Of a DNA stretch of 64,000 nt, positions 7,094 to 17,446 are shown piece after piece; positions within the stretch are counted from its first letter, which is position 1; every line of letters begins with the position of its first letter. Location of the stretch: NCBI GenBank assembly GCA_020633625.1, contig JACKDJ010000019.1, forward strand, positions 30,754 through 94,753, in the 5' to 3' direction. The position numbers were made by a program, and so were the translations under genes. A model generated the notes under the pieces. The model did no database searches. It saw nothing but the letters and a program-made list of their open reading frames with translations, and had not been told where the DNA came from. This DNA is from Myxococcales bacterium (lineage in GTDB: Bacteria; Myxococcota_A; Bradymonadia; REDH01).

Positions 7094-10000
7094 GTCTCTC
7101 CGGGTAGCGCCGCCGCGGCGTCGGCCGCGTCGGCGGATCGCATCCGCACGCCGACGACTTTCGAGACGCCGGGTTCCTCCATCGTCACGCCATACAGCGT
7201 CCCGGCGACCTCCATCGTCCGCTTGTTGTGCGTGATGATCAGGAACTGGCTCGACTCCGACATCTCTCGGACCATGTGCGCGAAGCGGGTCACGTTGGCC
7301 TCGTCGAGCGGGGCGTCGACCTCGTCGAGGATGCAGAACGGCGTCGGTTTCAACTGAAAAATCGAGAAGATCAAGGCCACTGCCGTCATCGCCTTCTCGC
7401 CGCCCGACAGAAGGGTCATCGCTTGCAGCCGCTTTCCGGGTGGCCGAACGACGATGTCGACGCCGGTCGTGAGCAGATCGTCCGGCTGCGTCAGGACCAA
7501 CTCCGCGGCGCCCCCGCGGAACAGGCGCGGGAACAACTCGCGGAAGCGCTCATCGACCGCCGCGAACGTCTCGGCGAAGAGGTCGCGCGAGGTCTTGTCC
7601 ATTTTGCGAATCGCCGCCTCGAGGTCCTGCATCGCCGCCTCGAGGTCGGCGCGCTGCCCGTCGAGGAACTCGTGGCGGGTCCGCGCCTCTTCGTACTCCT
7701 CCTCGGCCCCCGGGTTCACGGGCCCGAGCGCTTCGAGCTGCTGGACCACGCTGGTGAGCGCTGTTCGGGCGGCGTCGTCGAACAGGCGCCCGCCGGTCAC
7801 CTCGCGGGCCGCTGCGACCGTGACGTGATGCCCTTCGACGAGCGTCGCCTCTGCGTGCTCCGCGTCGGTTCGTGCGCGCTCGGCCGCGAGCTCCGCCTCG
7901 TGAAGGGCCGACGCGGCCGTCCCGGCGGTCTTCCGAACGGCGAGGGCGTTGGCCTCGTGCTCGGTGACCGCCGTCGCAAGCGCCGAGTGGCGCGTCCGGG
8001 CAGTCTCGAGCGCGACCTCGGCCGTGGCGACGGCGTCGGTGGTGGCGGCGAGCGCGCGCCGATCATCGCCGAGGGCGACCTCGATCGCGGCGCTTCGCTC
8101 GTCGACCGTCGTCGTCTCTGCTGTCAGCGACTCGATGACGGCGGTAGCGCTTCGGACCGCGTCGTCGAGCCGCGCGACGGTGAGACGCTGCGCTGCCAGA
8201 CGCTCGGACACGCGGGCGTGGGCCGCGCGGGCGTCGGCGACCGCGTCGGCGCGCCGCTGAGCCGCGGCACGAAGGTCCGGGAGCGAGATGCCGGCGCTGG
8301 CGTAGTGCGCCTCTGCCTGGTCCAGTGACGCCTGCGCCTCCGCGGAGGCGGTCGCGTCGCTGGCCATCCGGCCGGCTAGCTCTTCGAGACGTCGCGCCGC
8401 TGACCCCGAGTCGGCGGCGGCGCGCGCGACAGCTGCGGCCGCGCGAGCGCGCGCCGCGTCGGCGGTCGCCGCCGCGTCGGCCGCGACGCGGGCTGCTCCG
8501 ACAGCCGCGTCGAGCGCGGCGCGCATCTGCTCGCGCTCCACCATCGCCGCCTCGAGCGCTCGCTCCGCTGCATCCGCCGCGGCGCCAGCCGGCTCCAAGG
8601 CGGCGAGCGCCGCCCGCTCCCGCTCGCGTGCCGCGTCGACGTCGCGCGCCAAGCGAACGACCGCGCGCGCCGCGTCGCCCTCCGGACCACGGATGACGAC
8701 GAGACCCTCCTCTTCGACGACGACGCCGCGCGCCGCATCGACCGCCCTCGCGCGGTCATCGAGATCGGCCGACGCCGCCGGCGTCATCAGCCGCCGCACG
8801 ACCGGGGCGGGCACCGACGTGACCGCCGAGGCGCCGGTGCCGGGCGGTACCTCCGACGGAGCACCCCAGACGACCGCGAGGGAGTGGCCGGCAGCCTTCG
8901 CCCACGCGGCGACGCGCGCAGCGGCTTCGGCGTCAGCCACCACCAGCGCCTCCAGCGCCGCGCCGAGCGCAAGCGCGATGCGGTCTTCGGCGCCCACGTC
9001 GATCCGCAGCCTCTCGGCGACAGGCCGCTCCACGTCGGGGAGCGTCCCCTGCGCGGCAGCGGCGAGCGCAGCGCGGACTCCCTTTCCGTACCCTTCGCCG
9101 GCGCGAAGGAGGGACTCGAGCGATTGCCGCTGGCGTCCGGCCGCGTCGGCAGCGACCTGCGCTTCGCGCGCGGCGCGGCGAGCGGCATCGGCGCCGGACA
9201 CCGCGGCTCGCTCTCGTTCCCGCGCTGCCTCGAGCGCGGTCTCGGCGGTCTGTCGCGAGAGGACCGCCGCGGAAGAGACCGCGCGAAGGCGCTCCGCCTC
9301 TGCGGTCGCGATGGCATCCGACGAGACCGCCGCCTCGGCGTCGGCCGCGAGCTCCCTCGCACGCCGCGAGAGCTGCTCGTGTTCGGCGCGTGCCGCCTCG
9401 GCGCGCGCGGTCAGGGTCGCCAGTGCCCCGCGCGCGCGGGTCACCGCTGCAGCCGCCGCGTCGAGCGTCGCCGTCGCGTCTCGCTCGGCGTCTCTTGCAG
9501 CCCGGAGCGCCTCGGCCTCTGCCTCTGCGGCGGCGGCCTGTGCGGAAACTTCTGCCTCCGCCGCCCCGATCGCCGTGGCGGTGCGCTGCCGATCCGCGGT
9601 GGCCTGTTCGGCGAGGGCGCGCTGCTCCGCGACGCGCTCGACGAGGCGCTCGCGCCGGTCACGGAGTTGTTCGGCCTCGCGAAGCTGATGTGCGACGTTG
9701 CTGTGCAGGAGATCGCGTCGCGCTCGGGCCTGGTACGCGGCCTCGGTGGCCTTGCCGAGGACGTGCTCCTCGATGGCGGCCTCGGAGCGCGCGCGCTCGA
9801 GCTGCGCTTCGGCGGTCGCTAGCCGTGCGGCCTGTGTGCCGGCGACATCTCGGACCTCTCGAAGCCGGCGCTCGACATCGGCGAGCGACGCAGCGGCGCG
9901 ATCGCGACGGTCGAGCGCGGCTCGAAGCTCGAGCTCTCGACGGGACTCGCTGAGCTCGCGCCAGCGAGCCGCGCGCCGCGCCTGACGCTGAAGCGCGCCG

Positions 10001-10617
10001 AGCTGCCGTTCGACCTCGGCGAGGATGTCACGGACGCGGAGCAGGTTCTCGCGCGTCTTCTCCAAGCGCCGCTCGGCCGTCTGCCGCTGGAACCTGTAGC
10101 GGGTGATCCCGGCGGCCTCCTCGATGATCACGCGACGCTCTTCGGGCCGGGCCGAGACGATGAAGCCGATCCGGCCTTGCTCGATGATCGAGTACGCCTC
10201 GCGGGCGCCGACGCCGGTACCGAGGAAGAGCTGGTGGATGTCGCGGAGCCGCACCCGCGAGCCGTTGATCTCGTACTCGGAGTCGCCGGTTCGGAAGAGG
10301 CGCCGGGTGATGCGCAGCTCGGGTTGGTCCTTCCACTCGACGGGGACGTCGTGCCCGTCGTTCGCGAGCGTCAGCGAGACCTCGGCGAAGCCGCTCGGCT
10401 TGTTGTTCTCGGACCCGGCGAAGATGACGTCCTCCATCGCGCGGCCGCGGAGGTCCTTCGCGGACTGCGAGCCGATGGCCCAGCGGATGGCGTCGACGAC
10501 GTTGGACTTCCCGCAGCCGTTTGGCCCGACGATGGCGGTGACGCCGTCGTGCACCTCGATCGCGGTCTTCGTCCGAAAGGACTTGAAGCCGATGACGTCG
10601 AGACGCCGGAGTTTCAT
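7090..10617 (-). CDS. smc: Chromosome segregation ATPase SMC
   Basis: This 1175-residue SMC is the DNA-loop-extruding core of bacterial condensin. The N-terminal ATPase half has Walker A 'GPNGCGKSN' at about 32-40. Long Ala/Arg/Glu-rich coiled coils flank a hinge at roughly 500-620. The C-terminal half carries the ABC signature 'LLSGGEKAM' and Walker B 'CILDEVDAPLDEANV'. The length is normal for the family. The coiled coil is exceptionally Ala-rich, in keeping with the GC content. It is the first gene of an smc-ftsY operon and is divergent from a Ser/Thr kinase; scpA and scpB are not in the window. Confidence 0.97.
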   Translation of the reverse strand: MKLRRLDVIGFKSFRTKTAIEVHDGVTAIVGPNGCGKSNVVDAIRWAIGSQSAKDLRGRAMEDVIFAGSENNKPSGFAEVSLTLANDGHDVPVEWKDQPELRITRRLFRTGDSEYEINGSRVRLRDIHQLFLGTGVGAREAYSIIEQGRIGFIVSARPEERRVIIEEAAGITRYRFQRQTAERRLEKTRENLLRVRDILAEVERQLGALQRQARRAARWRELSESRRELELRAALDRRDRAAASLADVERRLREVRDVAGTQAARLATAEAQLERARSEAAIEEHVLGKATEAAYQARARRDLLHSNVAHQLREAEQLRDRRERLVERVAEQRALAEQATADRQRTATAIGAAEAEVSAQAAAAEAEAEALRAARDAERDATATLDAAAAAVTRARGALATLTARAEAARAEHEQLSRRARELAADAEAAVSSDAIATAEAERLRAVSSAAVLSRQTAETALEAARERERAAVSGADAARRAAREAQVAADAAGRQRQSLESLLRAGEGYGKGVRAALAAAAQGTLPDVERPVAERLRIDVGAEDRIALALGAALEALVVADAEAAARVAAWAKAAGHSLAVVWGAPSEVPPGTGASAVTSVPAPVVRRLMTPAASADLDDRARAVDAARGVVVEEEGLVVIRGPEGDAARAVVRLARDVDAARERERAALAALEPAGAAADAAERALEAAMVEREQMRAALDAAVGAARVAADAAATADAARARAAAAVARAAADSGSAARRLEELAGRMASDATASAEAQASLDQAEAHYASAGISLPDLRAAAQRRADAVADARAAHARVSERLAAQRLTVARLDDAVRSATAVIESLTAETTTVDERSAAIEVALGDDRRALAATTDAVATAEVALETARTRHSALATAVTEHEANALAVRKTAGTAASALHEAELAAERARTDAEHAEATLVEGHHVTVAAAREVTGGRLFDDAARTALTSVVQQLEALGPVNPGAEEEYEEARTRHEFLDGQRADLEAAMQDLEAAIRKMDKTSRDLFAETFAAVDERFRELFPRLFRGGAAELVLTQPDDLLTTGVDIVVRPPGKRLQAMTLLSGGEKAMTAVALIFSIFQLKPTPFCILDEVDAPLDEANVTRFAHMVREMSESSQFLIITHNKRTMEVAGTLYGVTMEEPGVSKVVGVRMRSADAADAAAALPGET

Positions 10618-10647
10618 TCGGAGGCAGCACGCGTCGGGGGGCTGACG

Positions 10648-10676
10648 GCGTTAGCACGGCGCTTGGAGCGCGGCAA
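10648..10676 (-). promoter_or_regulatory. Candidate smc promoter
   Basis: Minus-strand TTGCCG (10676-10671), 17-base spacer, TAACGC (10653-10648), 30 bases upstream of the smc ATG. The spacing equals that of the kinase promoter on the other strand of the same intergenic region (10618-10799). Confidence 0.35.
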
Positions 10677-10740
10677 CGCGCTCGGCGCGGCGGACGTGCG
10701 GGTCGGCGTGTGGCGCGGGGTCGTACCTCGCGCCGCGAGA

Positions 10741-10769
10741 TTGCCACTGCGTCTGCGAGCCGGTAGTGT
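10741..10769 (+). promoter_or_regulatory. Candidate promoter for the Ser/Thr kinase gene
   Basis: TTGCCA (10741-10746), 17-base spacer ending in CCGG, TAGTGT (10764-10769), 30 bases before the GTG at 10800. The -10 box is identical to the one in front of the Clp gene at 11949. Confidence 0.42.
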
Positions 10770-10799
10770 CCGCGTGGCAACCCGAGCGGACGAGACGAC

Positions 10800-11771
<972 letters not shown>

Positions 11772-11925
11772 CTGGTGTGGGCGCACTCCGCGGGGGCCGC
11801 GCGTGACGGAGCCGAGAGAGATTCTAGGCCCTATTCCGCGGGCGCTCAAATCGCGAACACTTCGCTTCGTGAATCTGCATCTATCTAGCTGTCCCGAATA
11901 CGTTATCTACATCCGGCTCTCGCGG

Positions 11926-11954
11926 TTGCAGTCGCGATCCGCGCCGGCTAGTGT
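11926..11954 (+). promoter_or_regulatory. Candidate promoter for the Clp ATPase gene
   Basis: TTGCAG (11926-11931), 17-base spacer ending CCGGC, TAGTGT (11949-11954), 33 bases before the GTG start. The gap 11772-11987 also contains an AT-richer patch (about 11830-11910) that is unusual for this DNA but in which I see no clear element. Confidence 0.42.
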
Positions 11955-11987
11955 AGCCACCGAGACCACCCCCGCGCACGTAGCTCT

Positions 11988-14666
11988 GTGACGACGAACC
12001 TCGAACTGAGCCAGGAGCTCCGCTCCGTCTTCGCGCAGAGCGAGGACGTCGCAGCAAGCCTCGGACAGGCACGCACCACCGCGCACCTGCTGCTGTGCTT
12101 CTTCATGCTCACCAACCGGGCCTCCGAGTTCTTGAAGGACCACGAGGTGACGGTCGAGCGGATCCTCGATCGAATCCGCGAGCGCGTGCAGGAGTCACCG
12201 CAGCTCCTCGAGCGCGTGATGCGCAGCGCGCGCCAGCTCGCCGTCGACTCGAGGACCGCCGCCCATGTCACCAGCATCCACGTCCTCTACGCGATCTGCT
12301 CGACACCCGACTCCGTTGCCTATCGGCTGATCGCAGAGCTGCAGCTCGACATGGGGACGTTTCGCAGCCGCGCGCTCTCCACCCTCCTGCCCGAGGCCGA
12401 CGATGTGGCGCACACTGGCGACGCCGCGCACGGCGCATGGGCTGAGCTCGCGCCGGTCGCGCACGTGACCTCCCATGTGACGGTCGTCGCCGAGAAGGAC
12501 GCCGGACCGCCGCGCAAGCAGGCCTCCGGCCTGCGTGAGCCAAGCGACGTGAAGCGCGCGAAGAAGCGGCCCGCCCCGAACGAGGAGACGACCCGCGACC
12601 TCGCACGCAGACTGCGGGCCACGGCCGCTCCGGCCATCAAGCCGCAGCCCGACCTCCCCCTTCCCCCCAGCGTCCGACGGCCCGAAGGCGCCCAGCCCAA
12701 GACCCGGCCCGGGATCGTGAGCGGCTCGGGGGAGCACCGCCGCGTCGCCGACGTGCGCCGCCCCGCGGCGGCCGCGCCGGCGCGAGCCGACGCCCCCGCG
12801 CGAGACGACGCCCCCGCCAAGCGGCGCTTCACCGCTCGCGACGTCACTCTCGATCCCAAACGCTACCCGAACCTCACACAACTCGGCCGCAATCTCAGCG
12901 CGCTCGCGCTCGAGGGGCGCCTAGACCGCGTCGTCGGCCGCGAGGACCAGATCGAGCAGCTGATCGACATCCTCAACAAGCGGCGCGCCAACAACCCGGT
13001 CCTGATCGGCGACGCCGGCGTCGGAAAGACCTCCGTCGTCGAAGGGCTCGCGCAGCGCCTGCTCGGCGTTGACGGACACGAGCCTCCGTCGGGGCTCGCC
13101 GGACGCATCATCATCGAGCTCGAAGCGACCAAGATGATCGCCGGCACTGGCGTGCGCGGCTCGTTCAGCGACCGAATTCAGAAGCTACGCGACGAGGTCC
13201 GGGCCGCCGACGGACACATCATCGTCTTCCTCGACGAGCTTCACACGTGGATCGGGATGGGTGCCGGCGGCGACGGCAACGCCGATGGCGCCGGAGAGCT
13301 CAAGACCGCCCTCTCCCGCGGCGAGTTTCCGTGCATCGGCGCCACCACCTTCGACGAGTACCACCGGTACGTCGAGTCCGACCCGGCCTTCGCGCGCCGC
13401 TTTCAGCGCGTCCGCGTCGATGAGCCCACAGAGACACAGTCGATCGACATCATCGAAGGACTGCGCGCGACCTACGAACAGCATCACGGCGTCACCATCA
13501 CGCGCGACGCCATCGAGGCCGCCGTTCGTCTCACGCACCGGTACCTTCCAGAGCGACGCCTCCCCGACAAGGCGGTCAGCGTGCTCGACCAGGCCGGCGC
13601 TCGCGCGCAACGCGACCCTGCGCGCGTCGTCGACCGCGACCTAGTCGCCAGCGTGGTCGCACGCCTCGCCGGCGTCTCCGTAGACAAGCTCCTGCTCGGC
13701 GACAAGGAGCGCTTCGTGGGCCTTGGCGATCTGCTCGCAAACCACGTCATCGGCCACGCCAACGTCATCGAGCAGGTCTCCGCCACGCTCCGACGCAACT
13801 ACGCTGGGTTCGTCAGCGGTCGCCCGATCGGCACCTTCCTGTTCCTAGGGCCCACCGGCGTCGGAAAGACCGAGTTCGCGAAGGCGATCGCACGTGTCCT
13901 CTTCGAGGACGAAGGCTGCATGACCCGCCTCGACATGAGCGAGTACATGGAGCCGCACTCCGTGGCGCGCCTCGTGGGGTCCCCGCCCGGATACGTGGGG
14001 CATCACGAAGGCGGACAGCTCACCGAGGCCGTTCGACGGCGCCCGTACCAGCTCGTCCTGCTCGACGAGATCGAGAAAGCGCACCCCGACATCCTCAACA
14101 TCCTGATTCAGCTCCTCGACGAGGGGCGACTCACCGACTCTCGCGGGCGCGCCGTCGACTTCAGCAACACCGTCGTCGTCATGACCTCCAACCTCGGCGC
14201 AGAGGCCGCCCAGGGTGTCCCCCGCACGCGGCGCATGGGCTTTGGCGCCGAGCGGGAGCTCGACGACGAGTCCGGCGGCGTCACCGACAGGGTGCTCGAC
14301 GCAGCGCGGGCCCACTTCCGTCCCGAGCTCTGGAATCGGATCCAGGAGCGCCTCGTCTTCATGCCGCTGACGCGTGACCAGGTCGGCGCGATCGCGAGGC
14401 TCCAGCTCGACGCTTCCAGCAAGCGACTCTTCGCCGAGCGTCGCATCGACTTCACGTACGACGACGCTGTCATCGCGGTCCTCATCGACCGCGGTGGCTT
14501 CGACCCAGAGCTCGGCGCGCGCCCGATGCGTCGCGCCATCGAGCGGCTCGTCGAGACCCCGATCGCCGACCTCATTCTCGCCGGCGCTGCCCGGCACGGT
14601 GCCCACCTGCGGCTGACTGGCCGCGGTGGCGAGATCGCCGTCGAGCTGGTCGCCGCGGCGTCGTGA
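11988..14666 (+). CDS. ClpA/ClpC-type AAA+ unfoldase with long N-terminal linker
   Basis: This 892-residue HSP100 protein starts with an N domain (about 1-130) made of two Clp-N-like repeats. Then comes an unusual Pro/Ala/Arg-rich linker of about 150 residues (about 135-285). NBD1 has Walker A 'GDAGVGKT' (341-348). NBD2 has 'GPTGVGKTEFAKAIARVLF' near 621 and the C-terminal D2-small domain. There is no ClpB-type coiled-coil M domain between the two NBDs, so it is a ClpA/ClpC-type unfoldase rather than a disaggregase. 'RRMGFG' after 'TSNLGAEA' sits where the ClpP-docking loop ([LIVM]-G-[FL]) lies. No clpP or clpS is adjacent. The next gene overlaps its stop (GTGA). Confidence 0.9.
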   Translation: MTTNLELSQELRSVFAQSEDVAASLGQARTTAHLLLCFFMLTNRASEFLKDHEVTVERILDRIRERVQESPQLLERVMRSARQLAVDSRTAAHVTSIHVLYAICSTPDSVAYRLIAELQLDMGTFRSRALSTLLPEADDVAHTGDAAHGAWAELAPVAHVTSHVTVVAEKDAGPPRKQASGLREPSDVKRAKKRPAPNEETTRDLARRLRATAAPAIKPQPDLPLPPSVRRPEGAQPKTRPGIVSGSGEHRRVADVRRPAAAAPARADAPARDDAPAKRRFTARDVTLDPKRYPNLTQLGRNLSALALEGRLDRVVGREDQIEQLIDILNKRRANNPVLIGDAGVGKTSVVEGLAQRLLGVDGHEPPSGLAGRIIIELEATKMIAGTGVRGSFSDRIQKLRDEVRAADGHIIVFLDELHTWIGMGAGGDGNADGAGELKTALSRGEFPCIGATTFDEYHRYVESDPAFARRFQRVRVDEPTETQSIDIIEGLRATYEQHHGVTITRDAIEAAVRLTHRYLPERRLPDKAVSVLDQAGARAQRDPARVVDRDLVASVVARLAGVSVDKLLLGDKERFVGLGDLLANHVIGHANVIEQVSATLRRNYAGFVSGRPIGTFLFLGPTGVGKTEFAKAIARVLFEDEGCMTRLDMSEYMEPHSVARLVGSPPGYVGHHEGGQLTEAVRRRPYQLVLLDEIEKAHPDILNILIQLLDEGRLTDSRGRAVDFSNTVVVMTSNLGAEAAQGVPRTRRMGFGAERELDDESGGVTDRVLDAARAHFRPELWNRIQERLVFMPLTRDQVGAIARLQLDASSKRLFAERRIDFTYDDAVIAVLIDRGGFDPELGARPMRRAIERLVETPIADLILAGAARHGAHLRLTGRGGEIAVELVAAAS

Positions 14667-15544
14667 CCGGCGCGAACGGGTGGTTCGTCGTCGGGCTCGG
14701 TCGTGCGGGCCTGCCGCTCGCGACCGCGCTCGATCGTGCTGGCGCCCTCGCCGGCGCCTGGACCCGGTCGGCGGGGACCGCAGACGGCGCACGCGGCGTA
14801 CTCCGCGCCCCCGTCCAACACGGTCCACTCCCGGCCTTCGCCACGCGCCTTGTTCTGATCTGCGTCCCCGATGACCGCGTCGTGCGGGTCGCCGCGGCCA
14901 TCGCTCACGCCGCCGCGCCCCCGATCGCCGTCGTACACACCTCCGGGGCGCGTGCGGCGTCGCTCCTTACCCCCGTGCTGCGCCCCGGTGACGCTGCCGG
15001 GGCTGCACACCCGCTGCTCCCTCTCACCGGCTCACCCGACGACGCCGAACAGCTCCGCGGTGCGTTCTTTGCCGTGGACGGGGACTCGCCGGCAGGACTC
15101 GATGCCGCAGAGAGGCTGGCAGCCGACGTGGGAGGTAGCCCGCACCGCGTCCCGGCCGAGGCGCGCACGGCGTACCACGCGGCCGCGGCGCTCGCGAGCA
15201 ACGGCGTCTACGCGCTTCTGGCCGCAGCCAGCGCGGTCTGCGAGGGCGCCGCGATGCGAGAGCCCGCCCTGTCGGCAGCGCTCGCGGGCCTCGCCGCGCG
15301 GAGCGCACACAACGCGCGAGACCTGGGCGTCGTCGCCGCGGCGACTGGCCCGATCGTCCGCGGCGACGCCGGAACCGTTGCTGCTCACCTCGAGGCGGTG
15401 GCCGGTCACGGAGCCAATGTCGAGGCCCTCTACCGTGCCACTGCGGCGCTGCTGGTCGAGGTCGCCAACGCTCGGGGCCTCGATGACCGCAGCGTCATGG
15501 CGCTCCACGCGGTCCTTGGCGCCGGATCCGCGTCACGAGGCTGA
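14663..15544 (+). CDS. Rossmann-like / DUF2520 protein
   Basis: This 293-residue protein has an N-terminal NAD(P)-binding motif ('VVGLGRAGLPLATALDRAG', residues about 8-27). The C-terminal half is the DUF2520 helical domain, with conserved 'AHPLLPL', 'YHAAAALASNGVYALLAAA' and 'ATGPIVRGD'. The architecture resembles 6-phosphogluconate/ketopantoate-type dehydrogenases; its biochemical substrate is unknown. GTG at 14663 overlaps the Clp stop by four bases, so it is translationally coupled. The last gene of this plus-strand block converges with nadD. Confidence 0.85.
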   Translation: MTGANGWFVVGLGRAGLPLATALDRAGALAGAWTRSAGTADGARGVLRAPVQHGPLPAFATRLVLICVPDDRVVRVAAAIAHAAAPPIAVVHTSGARAASLLTPVLRPGDAAGAAHPLLPLTGSPDDAEQLRGAFFAVDGDSPAGLDAAERLAADVGGSPHRVPAEARTAYHAAAALASNGVYALLAAASAVCEGAAMREPALSAALAGLAARSAHNARDLGVVAAATGPIVRGDAGTVAAHLEAVAGHGANVEALYRATAALLVEVANARGLDDRSVMALHAVLGAGSASRG

Positions 15545-15594
15545 GGGGGGCGCCGGCCACCCTGGAGTCGGAGCGGTCGGCGCCGACCAATGAC

Positions 15595-16167
15595 TCAGCC
15601 CTCCCCGGTACCCGCACGCCCGGGTGCGTGGACTTCGGCAAGCCACCGCGCCCCGACCTTCCGGTCCAGCCACGACGCGAGCCAGAGATCGTCCCCGCTC
15701 GCGGCGGCGGCTCGCGCGGAGCTGCTAGACACGTTCGGGATCCCGAGCTGCTCGCCGCGGTCGCCACGCGGAATGACCAACAGCTCGTAGCGCGCCCTGA
15801 GCTCGGGCCAGCGCTCGAAGCGCGGAAGGTCCGGGACGAGATCGGAACCCACGGCGAACAAGAGCTGGACGCCGGGACGCTGGGCAGCGAGCGCATCGAG
15901 CGTCCGGATCGTGCGGCTCTCGCCCCCAATCTCTCGCTCGATCTCGCTGACGACGACGCCGCGCAGGTGCTGAGTCGCCAGCCGGCACAGGTCGACGCGC
16001 AGGTCGAAACTCGAGAGCGCCTTTCCGAACGCGTGCACATAGGTCGGGACCCACACGACCTCGTCGACACCGCACGCCGAGAGCATCCAGAGGGTCGCGA
16101 GCGCGTGGCCGAGGTGGGGCGGATCGAAGCTGCCGCCGAACACGGCGACGCGCGCTCGATCAGCCAT
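15595..16167 (-). CDS. nadD: Nicotinate-nucleotide adenylyltransferase
   Basis: This 190-residue enzyme of NAD synthesis transfers AMP from ATP to nicotinate mononucleotide. 'FGGSFDPPHLGHALA' (10-24) carries the HxGH nucleotidyltransferase motif (His18, His21), and 'VSSSSAR' is the C-terminal SSTxxR-type motif. The size is typical for NadD. Its start overlaps the 3' end of the namZ-like gene by eight bases, so the two are co-transcribed. The 50-base gap after it contains a 14-base perfect palindrome (15575-15588) of uncertain meaning. Confidence 0.92.
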   Translation of the reverse strand: MADRARVAVFGGSFDPPHLGHALATLWMLSACGVDEVVWVPTYVHAFGKALSSFDLRVDLCRLATQHLRGVVVSEIEREIGGESRTIRTLDALAAQRPGVQLLFAVGSDLVPDLPRFERWPELRARYELLVIPRGDRGEQLGIPNVSSSSARAAAASGDDLWLASWLDRKVGARWLAEVHAPGRAGTGEG

Positions 16168-17353
16168 GGTCGTAGGCGGGTAGCCGCGCAGCGGCGACCT
16201 CGTCGGCCGTCGTCGCCGGGGTCTCGAGAAGCGCCCTCAGGTCCGCGAATGATCCGCCGCTCTCGATACACTGCCGCGGGCGCGCGGACCCGAAGAGCAG
16301 ATCGATCGCGGGCACGCTGTCCACGAACTCGTAGGCCTCTGCTCGCCACTCGAACTCGGGGAACAGCGCGTGCGCGGCCCACACGACGGCGGCGCCGGTC
16401 ACCAGCGGGAGAAACGCCTCACGATCGGTGACGTGGAGCTGCAGGCCGCCGCAGCGCTGGCGTCCCCACTTCTGGAAGGTCGGCTCGAACGAGGCGAGCC
16501 GGAGGGCGACACCGGGGAGGTTCAGCGCGTCGAGTGCGGCGGCGAGCCGTCGGGCGTCGACATACGGCGCACCGAACAGCTCGAACGGCCGCGTCGTCCC
16601 TCGGCCCTCGCTGAGATTCGTGCCCTCGAGGAGGCACATCCCGGGGTAGACGACAGCGGTGTCGAGCGTCGGCATGTTCGGGGACGGGATCACCCAAGGG
16701 GCGTCGTGATCGTCGGCCCACAGCGTGCGCGTCCACCCGTCGCACTCCCAGATCCGGGCATCGAGCGCGCGGCCGTGACGGCTGGCGAAGCGCAGAACTT
16801 CGGCGAGGGTCAGCCCGTGACGGTTGGGCAGCGGAAGCATCCCGACGAAGGACTCGAAGCCGACATCAACGGCCGGCCCCTCGACGGCTGCGGCGATCGG
16901 GTTCGGCCGGTCGAGCACCCAGACCTCGACGCCAGCGCGCGTGCACGCCTCGGCGGTGAGCATCGCCGTGTAGACGTAGGTGTAGTAGCGGCTGCCGACG
17001 TCCTGCAGGTCGATGAGGAGGAGGTCGAGGCCGTCGAGCTGGTCGGGCGTCGGCGCGAGAGACTCGACGGCAGCGCCGTAGAGGCTGACGGTCGAGATGC
17101 CCGAGATCGGGTCGACGTCTTGCGCGACTGCGATCATGTCCTGCGCCTCGCCGCGCACGCCGTGCTCGGGTCCGAAGAGGCGATCCGGGCGAACGCCGGC
17201 GGCGATCAGCGCGTCGACGGCGTGCACGAACCCTCGGGTTACCGAGGTTGGGTTCGCGAGGAGCCCGACGCGGCGTGCAGCCAGGTGTTTTAGCGCCCCT
17301 TGGTCTGCGAGCAGTCTGTCGAGCCCTGTGGAGACGGCGCGGCGGGTCGGCAT
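16160..17353 (-). CDS. DUF1343 / NamZ-type exo-N-acetylmuramidase-like protein
   Basis: This 397-residue protein is DUF1343 over its whole length: 'RRVGLLANPTSVTRG', 'FGPEHGVRGEAQD', 'LLLIDLQDVGSRYYTYVYT', 'VLDRPNPI', 'PSPNMPTLDTAVVYPG' and 'LLEGTNLSEGRGTTRPFE'. NamZ (GH171) of this family releases N-acetylmuramic acid from muropeptide ends and functions in peptidoglycan recycling. Many members are exported, but this one has no clear signal peptide from ATG 17353, so it may act in the cytoplasm. It is coupled to nadD by overlap. Confidence 0.88.
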   Translation of the reverse strand: MPTRRAVSTGLDRLLADQGALKHLAARRVGLLANPTSVTRGFVHAVDALIAAGVRPDRLFGPEHGVRGEAQDMIAVAQDVDPISGISTVSLYGAAVESLAPTPDQLDGLDLLLIDLQDVGSRYYTYVYTAMLTAEACTRAGVEVWVLDRPNPIAAAVEGPAVDVGFESFVGMLPLPNRHGLTLAEVLRFASRHGRALDARIWECDGWTRTLWADDHDAPWVIPSPNMPTLDTAVVYPGMCLLEGTNLSEGRGTTRPFELFGAPYVDARRLAAALDALNLPGVALRLASFEPTFQKWGRQRCGGLQLHVTDREAFLPLVTGAAVVWAAHALFPEFEWRAEAYEFVDSVPAIDLLFGSARPRQCIESGGSFADLRALLETPATTADEVAAARLPAYDHG

Positions 17354-17446
17354 CGCAGCCCTTGGCGTTGGTGCGTCGAGTCGGCCGAGGGCTGCCGTCG
17401 ACGACGCTGGAGTCGTCTGGGCAGCCAGCTCGGCTGACGAGAGGCG

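Noticed and set aside
15575..15588. 14-base perfect palindrome between the DUF2520 gene and nadD
   Set aside because: It could be a weak convergent terminator, but the stem is only five base pairs with a loop and there is no U-run, so I did not annotate it.
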